Shown here: piece after piece, positions 34,703 to 47,543 of the stretch | Layout of the letters: each line of letters starts with the position of its first letter | Numbering within the stretch: the stretch's first letter is position 1 | Origin: Maylandia zebra | Lineage: Eukaryota > Chordata > Actinopteri > Cichliformes > Cichlidae | Assembly: GCF_041146795.1 (NCBI RefSeq) | Contig: NC_135170.1 | Coordinates: 25,476,033-25,540,032, forward strand | DNA: 64,000 nt | Direction: 5' to 3' | Translations under genes and position numbers: made by a program | Notes under the pieces: generated by a model | What the model saw: only the letters and a program-made list of their open reading frames with translations | What the model was told of the DNA's origin: nothing | Database searches by the model: none

Positions 34703-35937
34703 AGTTTCACTTCTGTAATGAATTACATTTATGAGGAAAAAAGCATTAAAGTCTATGTGTCTTGTCTTTATCAGTTGAATTCAGCTTAAACAATACATGA
34801 AAGGCAAAAACATTCTTCAGCATATCTGTGTTCACGGCATGACTGAGATAACACAGGATTTGAATTTACTGTTTCCTGTTTTCAGCTAATAGAAACTAAT
34901 AAGACAGATTCTTTAAGATTAGGCAGTCCATCAAAACAACAAATGTTCTTGGTGTTAATGATAAGAGACATCTTGAAGAGCTCTCTTAACTGAATACAGC
35001 AAGACAGCTTAAATCTGCTGAGCCCACAACTTCATAGCCCTAGCTTACAAGTAATAGACTTTGTGTCATTATTTTGCCGTCCACTGTTTACATATCCTTC
35101 TCTGAACTTTCACCTTCTTGCTGTAAGATCAGACCCCACTCCACCTGCATCTCCTGACAGCACTAAGTATGAAACTGACTAAGTAAGACTCTCCTTCCAG
35201 TTCCAACATTTGCTGTAGCATGTGACTGTCAAATCTAAATATCACAAAATTTTATTCTGGGTCTCAGGAGGATTTATGATGACTTACAGCCATCTAGTGG
35301 CCATAAATCAAAAATGCACAAAACTGAGACCATCAGCAAAAAGGAAAGAAAAAGTTAAACGACTAACAAAAGCTCGTACTTAGTTTCATTAGTAGTTATG
35401 ATTATTGTCCTACAGTAAATGCAAAGCTGTGATACTGTGTTCCAGACAACTGAAGATGGGGTTTTACTACTTTTACTGCATCACTGTAGAATTTCCCACA
35501 GAAAATACACAATTCAACATAGAGAAACAGTTTCCTTTTGCTTTCTTTCATTTCTCTCTGAATACTCCATTTCTTCCGAGTTCAAAAATATGGTTGTGGT
35601 TGAAAGATTGTTGTTGTGGTTGAAAGATTGGCTGTGCAGTATTGTATTGAATTCTTTGTATTTTACTTCCAAGGATCCAGATTTACTTCTAATTTGTAGA
35701 AGGTTAGTCATGGGAAATATTTCTTCAGGCTTTTAGGGTTCATTTCATTTATTTTCAGCCCAGTCCTTCTATATGACAGGATCTTAAATTAAATCTTTCT
35801 TTTACTTTCTCCCCCATTTTTTCTTTAATTGAATCTCTGACACAGACAATTGATAACACAGTTTGATAGGCATAAAATGTGTTTTTACACTAACAAACAG
35901 CTATTGTGCAAAAACATGGAATATTTTGCCATGGTGT

Positions 35938-36062
35938 GCAGTAAATGGTAAATGGACTGGTTGCTCACATTTATACACCAATGAACGCATCAAAGAGCAA
36001 CTTTGGCTACAGTTTGGCATGCAGACTGCCAAAGATCAGACCACCAACCGTCCAGTCAGGAA
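35938..36062 (+). mobile_element. fragment of an abundant fish interspersed repeat
   Basis: GTAAATGGACTGG, then TTATACACCAATG, GAGCAACTTTGG, GGCATGCAGACTGCC and GACCACCAACC appear in the order of a very common percomorph repeat, with the middle deleted. Recognised from memory of the consensus; the class is uncertain. Confidence 0.55.
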
Positions 36063-36365
36063 GTTCTGCCTCCAACAGTCACCCTGCTACCTTAAAACAT
36101 CTGAGGAAAGTGGCAGGCCTAAAAAAAACTATCTAAAGCAGATGAACAATGGAAGTCAAGAAGGGAGAGAAGACTGAGGTATACAAAAATACACAAAACT
36201 GCACTGAAAATCAGCAGCAGCAGGTCTTATGGAGCGATGAACCCAAATTTGTAATTTTTGTGCAAGTTGTCATTATTGTGTACAGAGGAGGTCAGGAGAG
36301 AGGTTTAGTAGTGAGTATCAGCTATCTGTAAAACATGGTGGAGGCTCTGTCATGATTTGGGGCTA
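36063..36365 (+). mobile_element. Tc1/mariner-like element, left part (decayed, split)
   Basis: GTCTTATGGAGCGATGAACCCAAATTT (WSDEPKF) and AACATGGTGGAGGCTCTGTCATGATTTGGGGC (GGSVMIWG) are Tc1/mariner transposase boxes on the plus strand. The copy continues at 37771 after an inserted hAT-like element. Confidence 0.75.
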
Positions 36366-37770
36366 CATTTTAGCAAGTAACGGCGTTACTAACGGCATTA
36401 CTTTTTTCAGTAACGAGTAATCTAACTAATTACTATTTCTATCATTACAACGCCGTTACCGTTACTAACAAGAAAATGCTGTGTGGTCGCGTTACTATTT
36501 TTCAACAAACAGAAGGTTGAAGCTGTCTTCAGCTTACTGCATCTTATATCAGTTGCACGGAAGTAGCTTCTGGCACAACACCTGGAGCCAATGAGTGCTG
36601 CTGTTTGACTGAGGGAGAATAAAGTAGTCGTGGTAAGGCAATCACATGACCACTTAAAGACAAAGCAACAAGGTGATAGATACCAGTTTATAAATTGTGT
36701 TGATAGGCCACGCAAAACCAGAGTCATGATAAACAATACATACGCGTGTTTTTTCCTGAATAGTTTCATCACGTTTACTGTCTAAGGAAAAGCGCAAGCA
36801 AGCACTCTCTGCTTATGACCAAAAAAACCCCCCAAAAACCAAAACAAAAAACAGCCCTTTCGTGTTGGTGGAAAAATGCACCATGTCGACCAATCAAAAA
36901 TGATATGACAACATGACATTTAGTTGTTTAGGAAGAGGGGGAAGGTTTAGGAGTGATGGCGAGAAATACAGAGCAGAAAAAGAAAGAGACTGAGTTTTGA
37001 GATGTGAGAGATGTGTGACGTTTAGCGTGTTTGGAGCGTGTAGTTAATGTGTTGTCTTGTGTAGTTAGTGTGTAGTGTTGTGGATAGTTTTGTGTTGTGT
37101 GTCAGAACAATGAGGCGACTGCTGTCTCCAGGTAGAAAACAGGAGTGATACACCTGCTGTCAGACCCGCAGGTATCAGGCTGTGCTGTTCTCCTTTATAG
37201 TGGACAGAAATTTTTGGAGTGGCACAAATAATTTGTGTGGCATCTTATTGAATGCAGTTTGAAATGGTTATAAAAAATGGTAAAAGGTAAATGGCTGCAA
37301 ATAACTTTGTTGTTTGTAAAACTTGAACAATTTATATTTGTATTTAAAGTGATGAAATATGATTCATTAAACATGTTTGTGGTTGTTACAGTAAAAAATA
37401 TAACTTTTTTCTACTCAAATGTTATGTTTTTTGTCTGATTTTAGATCAATTGTGTTAATACAGTATGTCAAAATGAAAACATAACTGTAAATTCAGACAT
37501 GGGAGGTTGTGCTGATGATACCAAACAAGGCAAAGTAAATAGTTTTTAAAGGTGAAATGTAGAGGAAACATCAAAAGTAGTTAAAAATAGCCAATTATAC
37601 CCTGGACCCCAGAGGGTTAAACATTTTTTTTAAAGTAATGCAATAGTTACTTTTCAAATAATTAATTACTTTAGAATCTTGTAACTCAGTTACTAACTCA
37701 GTTACTTTTTTGAAGAAGTAACTAGTAACTATAATTAATTACTTTTTCAAAGTGACTTTCCCAACACTGG
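36366..37770. mobile_element. hAT-like non-autonomous element inserted in the Tc1 copy
   Basis: The left end reads AAGTAACGGCGTTACT with many GTAAC/GTTAC repeats. The right end reads GTAACTCAGTTAC, AGTAACTAGTAACT and finally CCCAACACTG, the complement of the CAGTGTTGGG terminus typical of fish hAT elements. The first bases of the left terminus are missing. There is no transposase frame inside. The flanks fit together as one Tc1 sequence, so this is a later insertion. Confidence 0.7.
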
Positions 37771-38250
37771 TGCTGTCAGGGATCTTCTCAAAACTGATGG
37801 AATTGCAGAAAAGTGCCATCAGAGTTTTAATCCAGCAGATAAAAAACTATCTGGAAAGTCTCAGATTAGCAACCACTTCATTTTTTTTAGCATGATTGCA
37901 AACACACTGTCAGTGCAGTAAAGGCACTCATAGATAGAAAACTACACAATTAAACACTATGAGTCACAGGTTGGCCTCCCCAGAGCCCAGACCTCAACAT
38001 TATTGAAGCAGCATGGGATCACGATGACAGAAAATGGATTAAAAGGCAGCCAGCGCCAAAAAAAGAGCTTTGAATGTCCTTCGTGTAGCCTGGGATGTTT
38101 TTTCATTTCCACTTAAAATGGAAGAAATTACAAGAAAGAGAGTTCAGGACATACATAATGTTGATTTTCAAGTTCATTAGAATTGTACAAACTCTGTTTT
38201 TGCCTAATATATTGTATTTCCTTGGATGTTTTCATATTTCAGTAAGTCAC
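37771..38250 (+). mobile_element. Tc1/mariner-like element, right part (decayed)
   Basis: It continues with GTGCTGTCAGGGATCTTCTC, then a frame resembling WPPQSPDLNIIEAAWDH (CTCCCCAGAGCCCAGACCTCAACATTATTGAAGC), and a degenerate C-terminus. The same order occurs in the copy at 52600-53460. Confidence 0.75.
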
Positions 38251-39299
38251 TAAATAAAGAAATTAGTGGTGACTCAAGAAGGTGATGAAGTACTGTAGGT
38301 GTGAATGTGAGCATGGACTAATTACAACTTGGATAAGTTGCAGCTGTAAAATGGATAAGCAGCTAAGAAAATGCATCGATGGACTGATCCACATTTTTAG
38401 TTTACAGAGATTTAGCAGATTTTTAAAAAAAATTATGGAAAATACAAGATAATCCATTATTATTTGGGACCACACTCCTATATTGACATTTTTCCTTTTC
38501 TTAAAAAGTTTATCCAAATATGAACACACATTTTCTCTCTTTTTTTAACAAAAATAAAAAAAACAGTAAAAATGAAAGAGCTCTGAAAACATCCATAAAA
38601 ATGACCACTACTGGAAGGCTTTTGAAATGAAGCAATGAGTGATATGTGATGCAGTTATAATCTAGCTTTTGGTGCTCATTGCAAATGTGCAAAGCTTTTA
38701 CCTAGACAATAAGGGTTAACCTGCTAATCCAAAAGTCAGTTTAGATCCATATCGTGAACTTTTTGTGCCGTTTACTTGCCCAGCAGATGCATCAAAGGTT
38801 ATGAAATAAAAGAACTGAGTCAGAAAAAACAAGGGTGACATATATTTGTTTACCTGTAACCCTATGAATGCACTAATGCACCATCTGAACATCAATGATT
38901 TCAAGGTTTTGTCTCACGGTAGGCTTTAACGTCTACTTTTTACAGTATGTAAAAAAAATGAAAGAAGCATAAAAAGTGGAGAAATATTAAAACAGTGCTT
39001 GTATGTTTTCCAGGTAACATTCAGTTTTCAGTTAAAAAAAGGGAGTCTCCATTTCCATCAGGCTGATGGTCGTTTGCGCTATAGAAAATGAGAGATTTTG
39101 AATATTAGATGGGAAATTACAATAGGTGCTTTTGGCCATTCAAAGCCTAATAACTAATGAATAAGGTAGACGAATAATTCATAATAGAAATAACAGCTTG
39201 AGCATCAGCAGATGGATGAATAGCTTAAAGTATCAATTTAAAAAAGCTGATGAACTTTTCAGAGGCGAAGCAGTAGTACTTTAATCTTTACAGCAGGTG

Positions 39300-39620
39300 G
39301 CAGGATACCTCCAACGAACAAACGCTTTAATAACGAAAGGAATCAAATGACCTATACAGCTTTGGATTAACAAATGAAATATCATGATATTTCATAAAGC
39401 CCTTATGCCAGTGGGGCAAAGACTAGACTTATATCACGCTTTCAGATTGTTTTATTGAGTGGTCTGGCAGACAATCAAGCAGCAGTCAATATTATGGAAA
39501 TTAAATTAGCTCTATAGTGAGGAAGTCGTGTGCCCATTAAGGCATAAGGCTCAGTGCAATAAAAATGCCATTAAAAAGTCATCACAACAAAGGATATAAG
39601 ATTACTTTCTACAAGGACAC
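39300..39620. promoter_or_regulatory. possible distal regulatory element with a 22-bp palindrome
   Basis: The centre is a perfect palindrome at 39374-39395 (half-site ATGAAATATCA). Around it are several ATTA/TAAT cores, a CAATAAAAATGCC-like stretch and no repeat signature. It sits about 1 kb upstream of the phosphatase ATG. Composition resembles vertebrate conserved non-coding elements, but conservation was not tested. Confidence 0.25.
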
Positions 39621-40394
39621 ACTACACATCATTATTATGGAATGTATTTATACCCTCGTTTTGTTTGGTTTTGGTTTGTTGTTTTGATTGTGTAAAATTT
39701 CTGAACAACAAACTCTTAAAAAAAAACAACAACAACCCACATGTCCTCTGAACTCCAGAAGTTGTATGTGGGACACGTCCTGACACTGGCGAGGCAGTTT
39801 AAGGCATGGACATGTACCCGGTCATGAGGTCAAATGGATCGAACTTGTTAGCAAGCTCCAGTCTGATCGTTACATATTGATTTTCTAAGTTTTTTTTTCC
39901 TTGCCCCAACAAAATGCGTAAAGTCAAACCCACTACCACATACCGGAAATAACCAACTTAAACGCATCAGCACTACTCGACTTGGGATAGGAGGAGCAGT
40001 CACGGGGTTTATTTTGAAGTTCCATTAATGTGCGCTGCTGCATACATGTTTCGCTCGGGACGTTTCAAAGTAGTCTGTAGAGCACGCTCCAGCGGTAGAA
40101 GTTTGTTGTGACTCGGTTTAGTCGGATGCTTGTTTTCCTCTGTCTGGTTTTCTCCTGCCTTGCTTCGCCCCCCCTCTCTCTTGCCTTTGGATGACCGACG
40201 TAACCTCACCTCGCGGCCGGTTGCTTGACCAGGGTCTCCTGCTGTCAAACTTTAGTTGACATGATTTGGCGCACCGACGACGGATGGACTTAAAGTTTTT
40301 GGGATTTTCATCGTTTGCCAGCCACTACAAACGTAAAGGACTTACTGGAACCACATTCGAACAAGTTGTCATTAACTTTTAACCAGCCAGAGAC

Positions 40395-43300
40395 ATGCAG
40401 AAGTTAAATTCCACCGGTACTCACAGCAGCATGCTCCCCCAGGATGAGGAGCTCCAGCGGCGGTTAGCTGACAGCGGAGGATCCGGGGAAGGGAGGGAGA
40501 ACGGAGCTGGGAAACAATTCCTCACCCAACCTGAGGTGGAAAGCTCGTTTTGCACCAAGAGGAAGATGCTTGTTTGTTTGGATGTGTTGTGCCTTTGTAT
40601 TGGTAAGAATTTGTGTTACTATTTCACTTAACAAGTGTACTATTTTAAATCTTTAAATACCTAGATCAGTGTTTTAATGACTCTTGAATTCTGTATTTGC
40701 TTTTTCCCTAATGTCATAAACAAAGTTGGTTTCAGACAAGGGGCAAAAAAGCACAAACTATCCAACGCTGGATTGGGATTTGTTAAAGTTAACGAAGCTG
40801 CAAAGCATTTTTCCAGAAGTCAAGTGGAAACTGCTCAGACTGGAGCAGAAAACTTCAGCTCGGTCCCCTCTACATGCACGTGGGGGTAGGAGGGAGGGAA
40901 GAACCGGGGGAAATGTGGGTGGGGGCTCAGCTGGCAGCAGCTGAGTTGTCCCGGGAATTCATCAGTTCCCATGGTAACTCTCAAATTTCCCGGGAGAAGA
41001 ACGTGGGAATAAGGATAAAAACGTGCCCCGTGCGTATGATCTGGTGCTGAATTACCTCTATGCAGAGCTCTTTAGCCTCTCTCAGGGTTAGCTTACTGTT
41101 TGTAGCCAATAATTCACCACAGTGTGCACAGAAGCCTTGCTTATATAACTAGCAAGCTTCACATCAAGAAACAAAAACTGCCAAGGCCACAATCAACACA
41201 GAAATGAGAGCCAACGGAGATACTAATCACAACCCAAAAAAGTTAACTTATTATGGAGAAAAACAAACTGGCAGTAGATTCATATCAAATAAACGATAAA
41301 AGCAGTAATAGTCACTAACTCAGGCTATAACGTGATTGTCCAGATTGCTTTCATTCAGTAAAAGGGAAACAAATTGTCATTCTGTTCTTCCAAGTGCTTT
41401 AAGATTGGTCGAATACTCTCTCAGTGTATTCTTAAAATCTACTTATTATGGCCAGCGTGAGATTGAACTTGCAATGCAGCAGAACAAACAGAACCTCAAA
41501 CACTCAAGTTGAAGAGTTATAATTGTTCAGAATCAAAGTAAAAGGTTGTTATGCATGTTGACATGTGCTTTAGGCCTGATTTTAGTGCCACCTTTTTAAA
41601 GATAGTAGAACCGAATCACATGTTTTTTCTTCTAATGATGCAATGAACCATATCTAAGGACTTTAATGCTTCTGTGTTGTTTTCAGGGCCAGTGCTAAGC
41701 CACAAAGGGTATAGGGAATATAGAAAAGTTAAAGGAAGAAAAAAAAGAGTTCTACTTCTACCTGAAATTTGTAAAATACCTCAGAAAGGTATTTTTGCTT
41801 GTAATTGTTTCATTAACTGTACTTCAGCCCCTTTCTATTAGTAGAAATCCTCCTAAAATTTGTACACAGAGTTTGTTTGTTTGTGTAATAATACATAATT
41901 CATAAATTCCATGCCGTCATCTCACATGACTGCGAAAGGGACGGGAGCACCAGTGTTGTGTGAATTAGTGTTTCAGCTGCAACTGAAGCCAAAACCCGTC
42001 TAGGCAGACCGACAGGTCTCAGGCTTGGCCGTTAAATCTGCCTGGCAAACTCGATGACAGGTCGAGGTAGTCACTTTTCTATTCTGTACTATGTTATTCT
42101 TAACCCCTGCAGGTATACTATTAGCTGTTTAGTTTGTGCACTTTTCTGCAGCTTTGTTCTGGGTTTAGGAAGTGGCTAGCAACTGAGCATCAGTCAGGAA
42201 AGTATAGGAAATGGGCTCTCTCAGTTCTTCCCCTAAGACATAAACCAAGCACGCCACTAGCTTTCTCAAAAAACTGTGTGCTCTGACCCTTCTTAGCCCC
42301 GGTCTGAACCGATAACAGTTCTGAGCCTGTGTTGCTGGGCATCAAGCTGAACACAGCTGAGCGGATTTATAAAGTTTGTTGGACTAAAACGTTCAAGTCA
42401 AAGCTCAGCAATCTCTAAAGTCCCGGTTTGATTTGATTCTTTGATATGTTCCTGGTACACTTTGGCAGCAAACGTGTCTGAGAACATACTGTTACACGTT
42501 TTCAAATAATGACTTGCAGTAATAATGCAAAGGCACAAGGTATTAGAGTTTGTGATTAAAGAGATTTATCTTACTGATTTTGAGAAGTAGAGTCTTTTTT
42601 TTTTTTTCAGTTTTATTAAGCACAGTGAGACCACAACACTAGCTATTATATGTCACAGATAACAATCAAATGTCCTGAAATAAGATGTAATTTACAGTAC
42701 AAGGCATTATTTCCCCCTATTGTTGCATACAGTGCTGTATGGGCTATTGGATTACTCCATCCTGACTGTATCTGTCTCGCAGAAGCCCGACATTGACTCA
42801 TCTATGGGCATTTGGCATTGAATGTCATCAATTGTTGGAAATGAATTGGACCCTTCATTTCTCTTGACCCTCATATGTCTGACTAATCAAAATTTCCCTT
42901 AAAAGTGCCTTTATCAGATTCCCTCAGACAGTTGACCCACCAGCATTATTCATCCTTTAAAGGGGCTCATTCACAACTGTAAAAGTGGAATTTGGCCCTG
43001 AAGCACCGCCACTCTTTATGCAATCAGCTGAAGAGGGATTCTGCAATGTTCTGAGGTTATCGCTGTCTCTTTAGGGCTTAATTCACATTTGAAGTGGCAA
43101 CGTGAAACTAGTATGTTGTGGTGTTGAATGAGCTTTAATCTGTCTGTGGAATGTGGTGACATTGAACTCATTAACTGAGGCTTTGGCTGAGTTTACCTGA
43201 CCTGATTCTTTCTCAACACCAGGCTTGTCTAATATTGTTGTACTTTGCGTATCATAGTGTTGATTATGGGGGTGTTCGGGCATGCACATGATGCCTGACA

Positions 43301-46300
43301 GAGATGGATTGTTTTGGTTAAGCTCAGTGCCAGTAAGTTCCATGTGATTTGCAAACTGCAATTTGTTTTCAAGTCTTTGCCTGTGTGCTAAAGTGTGTGC
43401 ATGCATTATTGCTGGGACTGGGACTCAAAGAGAGATGACAATATTTTTCACCCTGTGGCTGCATGTACTATGTAGAGCCCAGCCACGCACATGTCAGGAG
43501 GTTTGAGGTTTTTGTCATATCTGACGAGCGTGCAGGGACAAGACTTCTAGACTATGCTGCTATTTCCCTCCTGCGCAGGTGGCCCTGACTCTATCATCGC
43601 CATAATAAAGTAACTCTCTTTAAGGGTAACTGAATGAAAACAGCACTTGAGTAGCCTGCTGCACAACAAAAGCTCATACAATATAAGTGAAACATAAAGA
43701 ATGTTATGAGGCACGACTTTTCTCTAGAGGTTAATTACAGAGCTATGCCATTTTCACACATGCCTGAAATGCAAAAGATCATAGCCGTGGTTAAAATGAT
43801 ACAGTTTACATGGATTGTGTTTTTGTGTACAATAGAAAGAGAAAGCTGGAAACAGTTGATTGCTGTTGTATGTGTGTCAAGACATGAAGCAGCTTGCCAG
43901 AACAAGATGACTGGTATCTACTTAAGTGATCTGAATACTGAAAGGCCTGCCTCTTTCTACCCTACATCCGCTTATATCCTCTTCTCTTTTTATTATCTTT
44001 TCTTCAGCCGAGCTCTACTTTGGGACCAAAGGTGTCCCACTGATGTAGTGAGGCGTGTGAGTGTGTTTTACGTCTCCATGTGTTTTGGGCGGGTGTCAGA
44101 TTTTTGTTAGAGGATTTTGGGTTATACTTATTTGGCAGAGAAAGCTGCCAAGTGAGTCAGGCAGTAAAAGGCTGACATGTCAGAGCGTGCAGTTGTGTAT
44201 AGGCGCCGAAATATTAAATTGTGTGCGTATGTGTAAAAGTGTGGGTGTGGGTGTTTTGTATGTGTATGAGTCATCGCTGTTAACTACCCTACTACAGCTG
44301 CCATGTGCTTGCTGTTTGTTGACAAATTTGCCGGTCTTGTTTTGCTGTGCGTCTTAGGCCCTGACTCTCTGAAGTTAAGGAAAACATTGGCGTCAGTCTG
44401 CGGCTGACAGATGGAGCGCCATTAAAAATGGCTCAGTCAAATCATTAGCTAGTGGAAGAACTGATTTCGCTTTCTGTCCCCTCTTAGTCTATTAATGCAT
44501 CTCCTTCCCGTTTGACAGTGCTGCAGAGTTACAGGAATCCATTAAGTGCGCTGTTGCTCAGACAGACCACATGGGCCTATTCACTTCACTTCTCGGTACA
44601 TCTTCCTTCACCCATTAGCACGCTGGAATCGACTAAGTCCCACGTATCTATAGGCTGAGGGGCAAGTAAGAACTTGAATGAAGGAAAAGCCCCAAGGGTG
44701 GAGAGGGGAGTAAGATCCGGAAAGACTGAGGAGGCAGAATCTACAGTAGGGGTCAGGGGTCAAACCCTTGGTTGCTCGAGGGATCCTATACACAGCTGTC
44801 TGTTTATGTCTCAATGAGGAAGTAGTACTCAGAACCAGATAGGAAATGTTCAGACAGCAGATAGCTTCAAATGTACTTTTAATGAGAGCTGTAATCTTCT
44901 CCTAGATGACGATTCCATAAGTGCCCAGGGTGGTCCATAGGTATTAGCTATAATGAGCGAATAAAGATGTGTGTATCGCTCTAATCCTCAGCGCTCATTA
45001 GCTCCAATGGGCCTGGAGAGGATACCAGAAGACTGTCTACCTGACTCCGAATACAGGCTGTAACTCCGCCTTTTCGTCTGTTAGAACTAACGATTTGTCT
45101 TCTGTCTGTCTCCCTATAAGAAAACTTAGACATTCCCTCTTGGCGCCATTGCATAGTTACCCATCATCGGGTACATTTTATCAGTGTGTCTCATCTCACC
45201 TGCTGGAGACCATCCTCCCTTAATCATCTCAAGCTCTGACTGTCCTAACAGCACATTCCCCTGCAAATCCGAACACTCTGACAAAACAGCCCTGCAGGTT
45301 TGAACTTTTTCCATCCATAGAGTGCCACCGCAATCATGCTGTACCATGCTAAATACCTCTCCAGCAGTCTAACCCAAAATCCTGTGTCATTTTCACATTG
45401 CAGACTGGCAGCTCTCATCTCACAATGCACGCCCTTACCTTCATGCCACAAAAACCACTGGGGAACTCTTTAAAGTTTCCAAGATATGCACCACAGTGGC
45501 GGGTTCTTTATGTTCTTACTGAATCAGACAGACAGACAGACTGCTTCAAACTTCCCCGCTCCGGCCCTGAACTCCAGAGTCAGGCTCCAGGAAGCAAGGC
45601 ACTGAAGTGTGGCAAGAACAGAAGCAACTGTGGGAAGCATGTCTCTACTGGCTAGTGGCAACAGTAACAGTGGAAAGGGCAGGCAAGAAATCTCCTGGTG
45701 CACTGTTAGGAGTTGAAAAAGCTAAGTTTTTAAGCGTCATTGTGTTTTATTTTTCATGGTCATGGAGACGTAGGGTTTGCATTTGCTCTGTGTTGAGTTA
45801 TTAATGTAGTGCATTAAACCTCCATAAATATTAACATTTTTGGCCAGCGAGGTACTTTGAGCGGTCGACTGTTTCTTTCTGGGGCCCCTGTTTTTGCCTA
45901 CATTAATGAGTTGGGTATGGGCTGATAAATGAAGCAGTGGGTGTACTTAAACAGTGTGTGTGTGTGGAGTCCAGCTGCAGCAGATGTTGATGATAGCAGA
46001 TGGTTAACAAAACTCTGTTGCGGCTTCTCAGCCCGCCTTTGTTCTTCACTTAAAAATCTCTCGTCGACGCCATCAGGGCAGACAAAACAGACCCATCTCC
46101 CAAAACAATCCAGCCAATTATGGGAAAGTAAAAGAGTGTGTGTGGGTGTGTGTGTGTCAGTAAGGAGGCTAACACTTACTCTTCCCCCATTCCTCCCTTA
46201 CCTGGATTGGGCCACCAAGGAAGAACAGGATGTACCTGTCATACACACACTGCACTTTAATTGAGTTTTTTGCCATCCGCGGTTGCCAATAATAATCACA

Positions 46301-47496
46301 GCCTTGGTGCGAATGAATTCACCTGCTGACTTACCTGCCCTACAGTACAACTGCCTGTGTGTGTTTGTTCTTTTGTGTGATAGAGAATTATGCAGTGAGG
46401 CGCACAGACTCTCTCTGGACTAACTTTTAAAACAGTCTTTTGTTTCAGGTACAAATTCTCAACTCTGCCTGTAATGATCTCAAACTGAGAAGGGATTAGA
46501 TGAAATAACAGATCTTATGAAGACGGCTTCAGTCATTATTGCACAAATAATTGCAAAAACCCACCCAGTCCATCTGCAGACTGCCATTTATGAGCGTACT
46601 AGGAATGCCGTCACGCTGCTTCCTTGTAATGTTGTTACTGGGGATTATGAACCTCGCAGAGATTCAAATTCCAACACTGCGCGATACAGTTCACTGGCTT
46701 ATTATTTTTGAAAGGTTGACTTGAAGGTAAATAAGCACCTTAAAATTTAGTTGTGATCTCCTGGCACATGCAAGCTGGTGAAGAGCTCAGTGTGGGTGGA
46801 CCACCCGTGAAGGGTGCTGCACAGGCCACGCTCATCCCGGTCCCAGGTCCTGCAGGCCACATGGCTCTATGTTGACAGGTCACTAACAGTCTGTCCTCTA
46901 GCTTTATCAAAGGGCAAAAGTAGAAAGAGGCCTGTGCAGTCAAATATTATTGAGTGTGATGGAAACAGATGACCATTACTGTGGCTTGGAGATAGCTTTA
47001 GGATATGTCATGCTAATCCATGAGTATACACAGGCTGTTTTTTAGTGATAGAAGCAGCAGCATCCATACGAGTGAATTTAGCTCTGTGATAGTGATTGTG
47101 GTGTCTGCATTAATGGCTGTGTTTTGGATCGTTAGGGGGTTTTTCTGTGGTTCATGGCTCTGGCATGGTTGGTTAATTTTTTCCAGGTGTTTTTTTTTTT
47201 TTTTTTGCGGTGTGTTTTGGTTGTCTTGTTAATCTATGCGGCTGTGGATTTGGTTTGTCTGCATCTCAGTGAGGTTTTTTTTTTTTTTTTTTTAATGTGT
47301 ATGTGTGTCGGGGGGTATTCTGCCTGTTGAGGCGGGGTCGTGTTTACAGAGCGGGTCCCATCAGAGCCCAGATCTCTGACCCTCACATTCCAGAACCACC
47401 ACTAATCGCCTCCGTCTGCTGTTCTTTAAAGAGGAACCTTTGCTGCATGTCTCTTGGCTCCATCTTTCCAGTTTTTCTCACCCCAGTTTTACTGCC

Positions 47497-47543
<47 letters not shown>

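Larger units (their letters stand above)
34771..40394. other. intergenic region upstream of the phospholipid phosphatase gene
   Basis: No supported gene. It contains a transposon nest (35938-38250) and a region at 39300-39620 with AT-rich homeodomain-type cores and a 22-bp palindrome. The last few hundred bases include the 5' UTR and promoter of the phosphatase gene. The rest is plain AT-rich sequence. Confidence 0.6.

Noticed and set aside
43706-44357. Two overlapping 98-134 residue frames in intron 1
   Set aside because: Cys/Phe-rich chance frames without splice or family signals.
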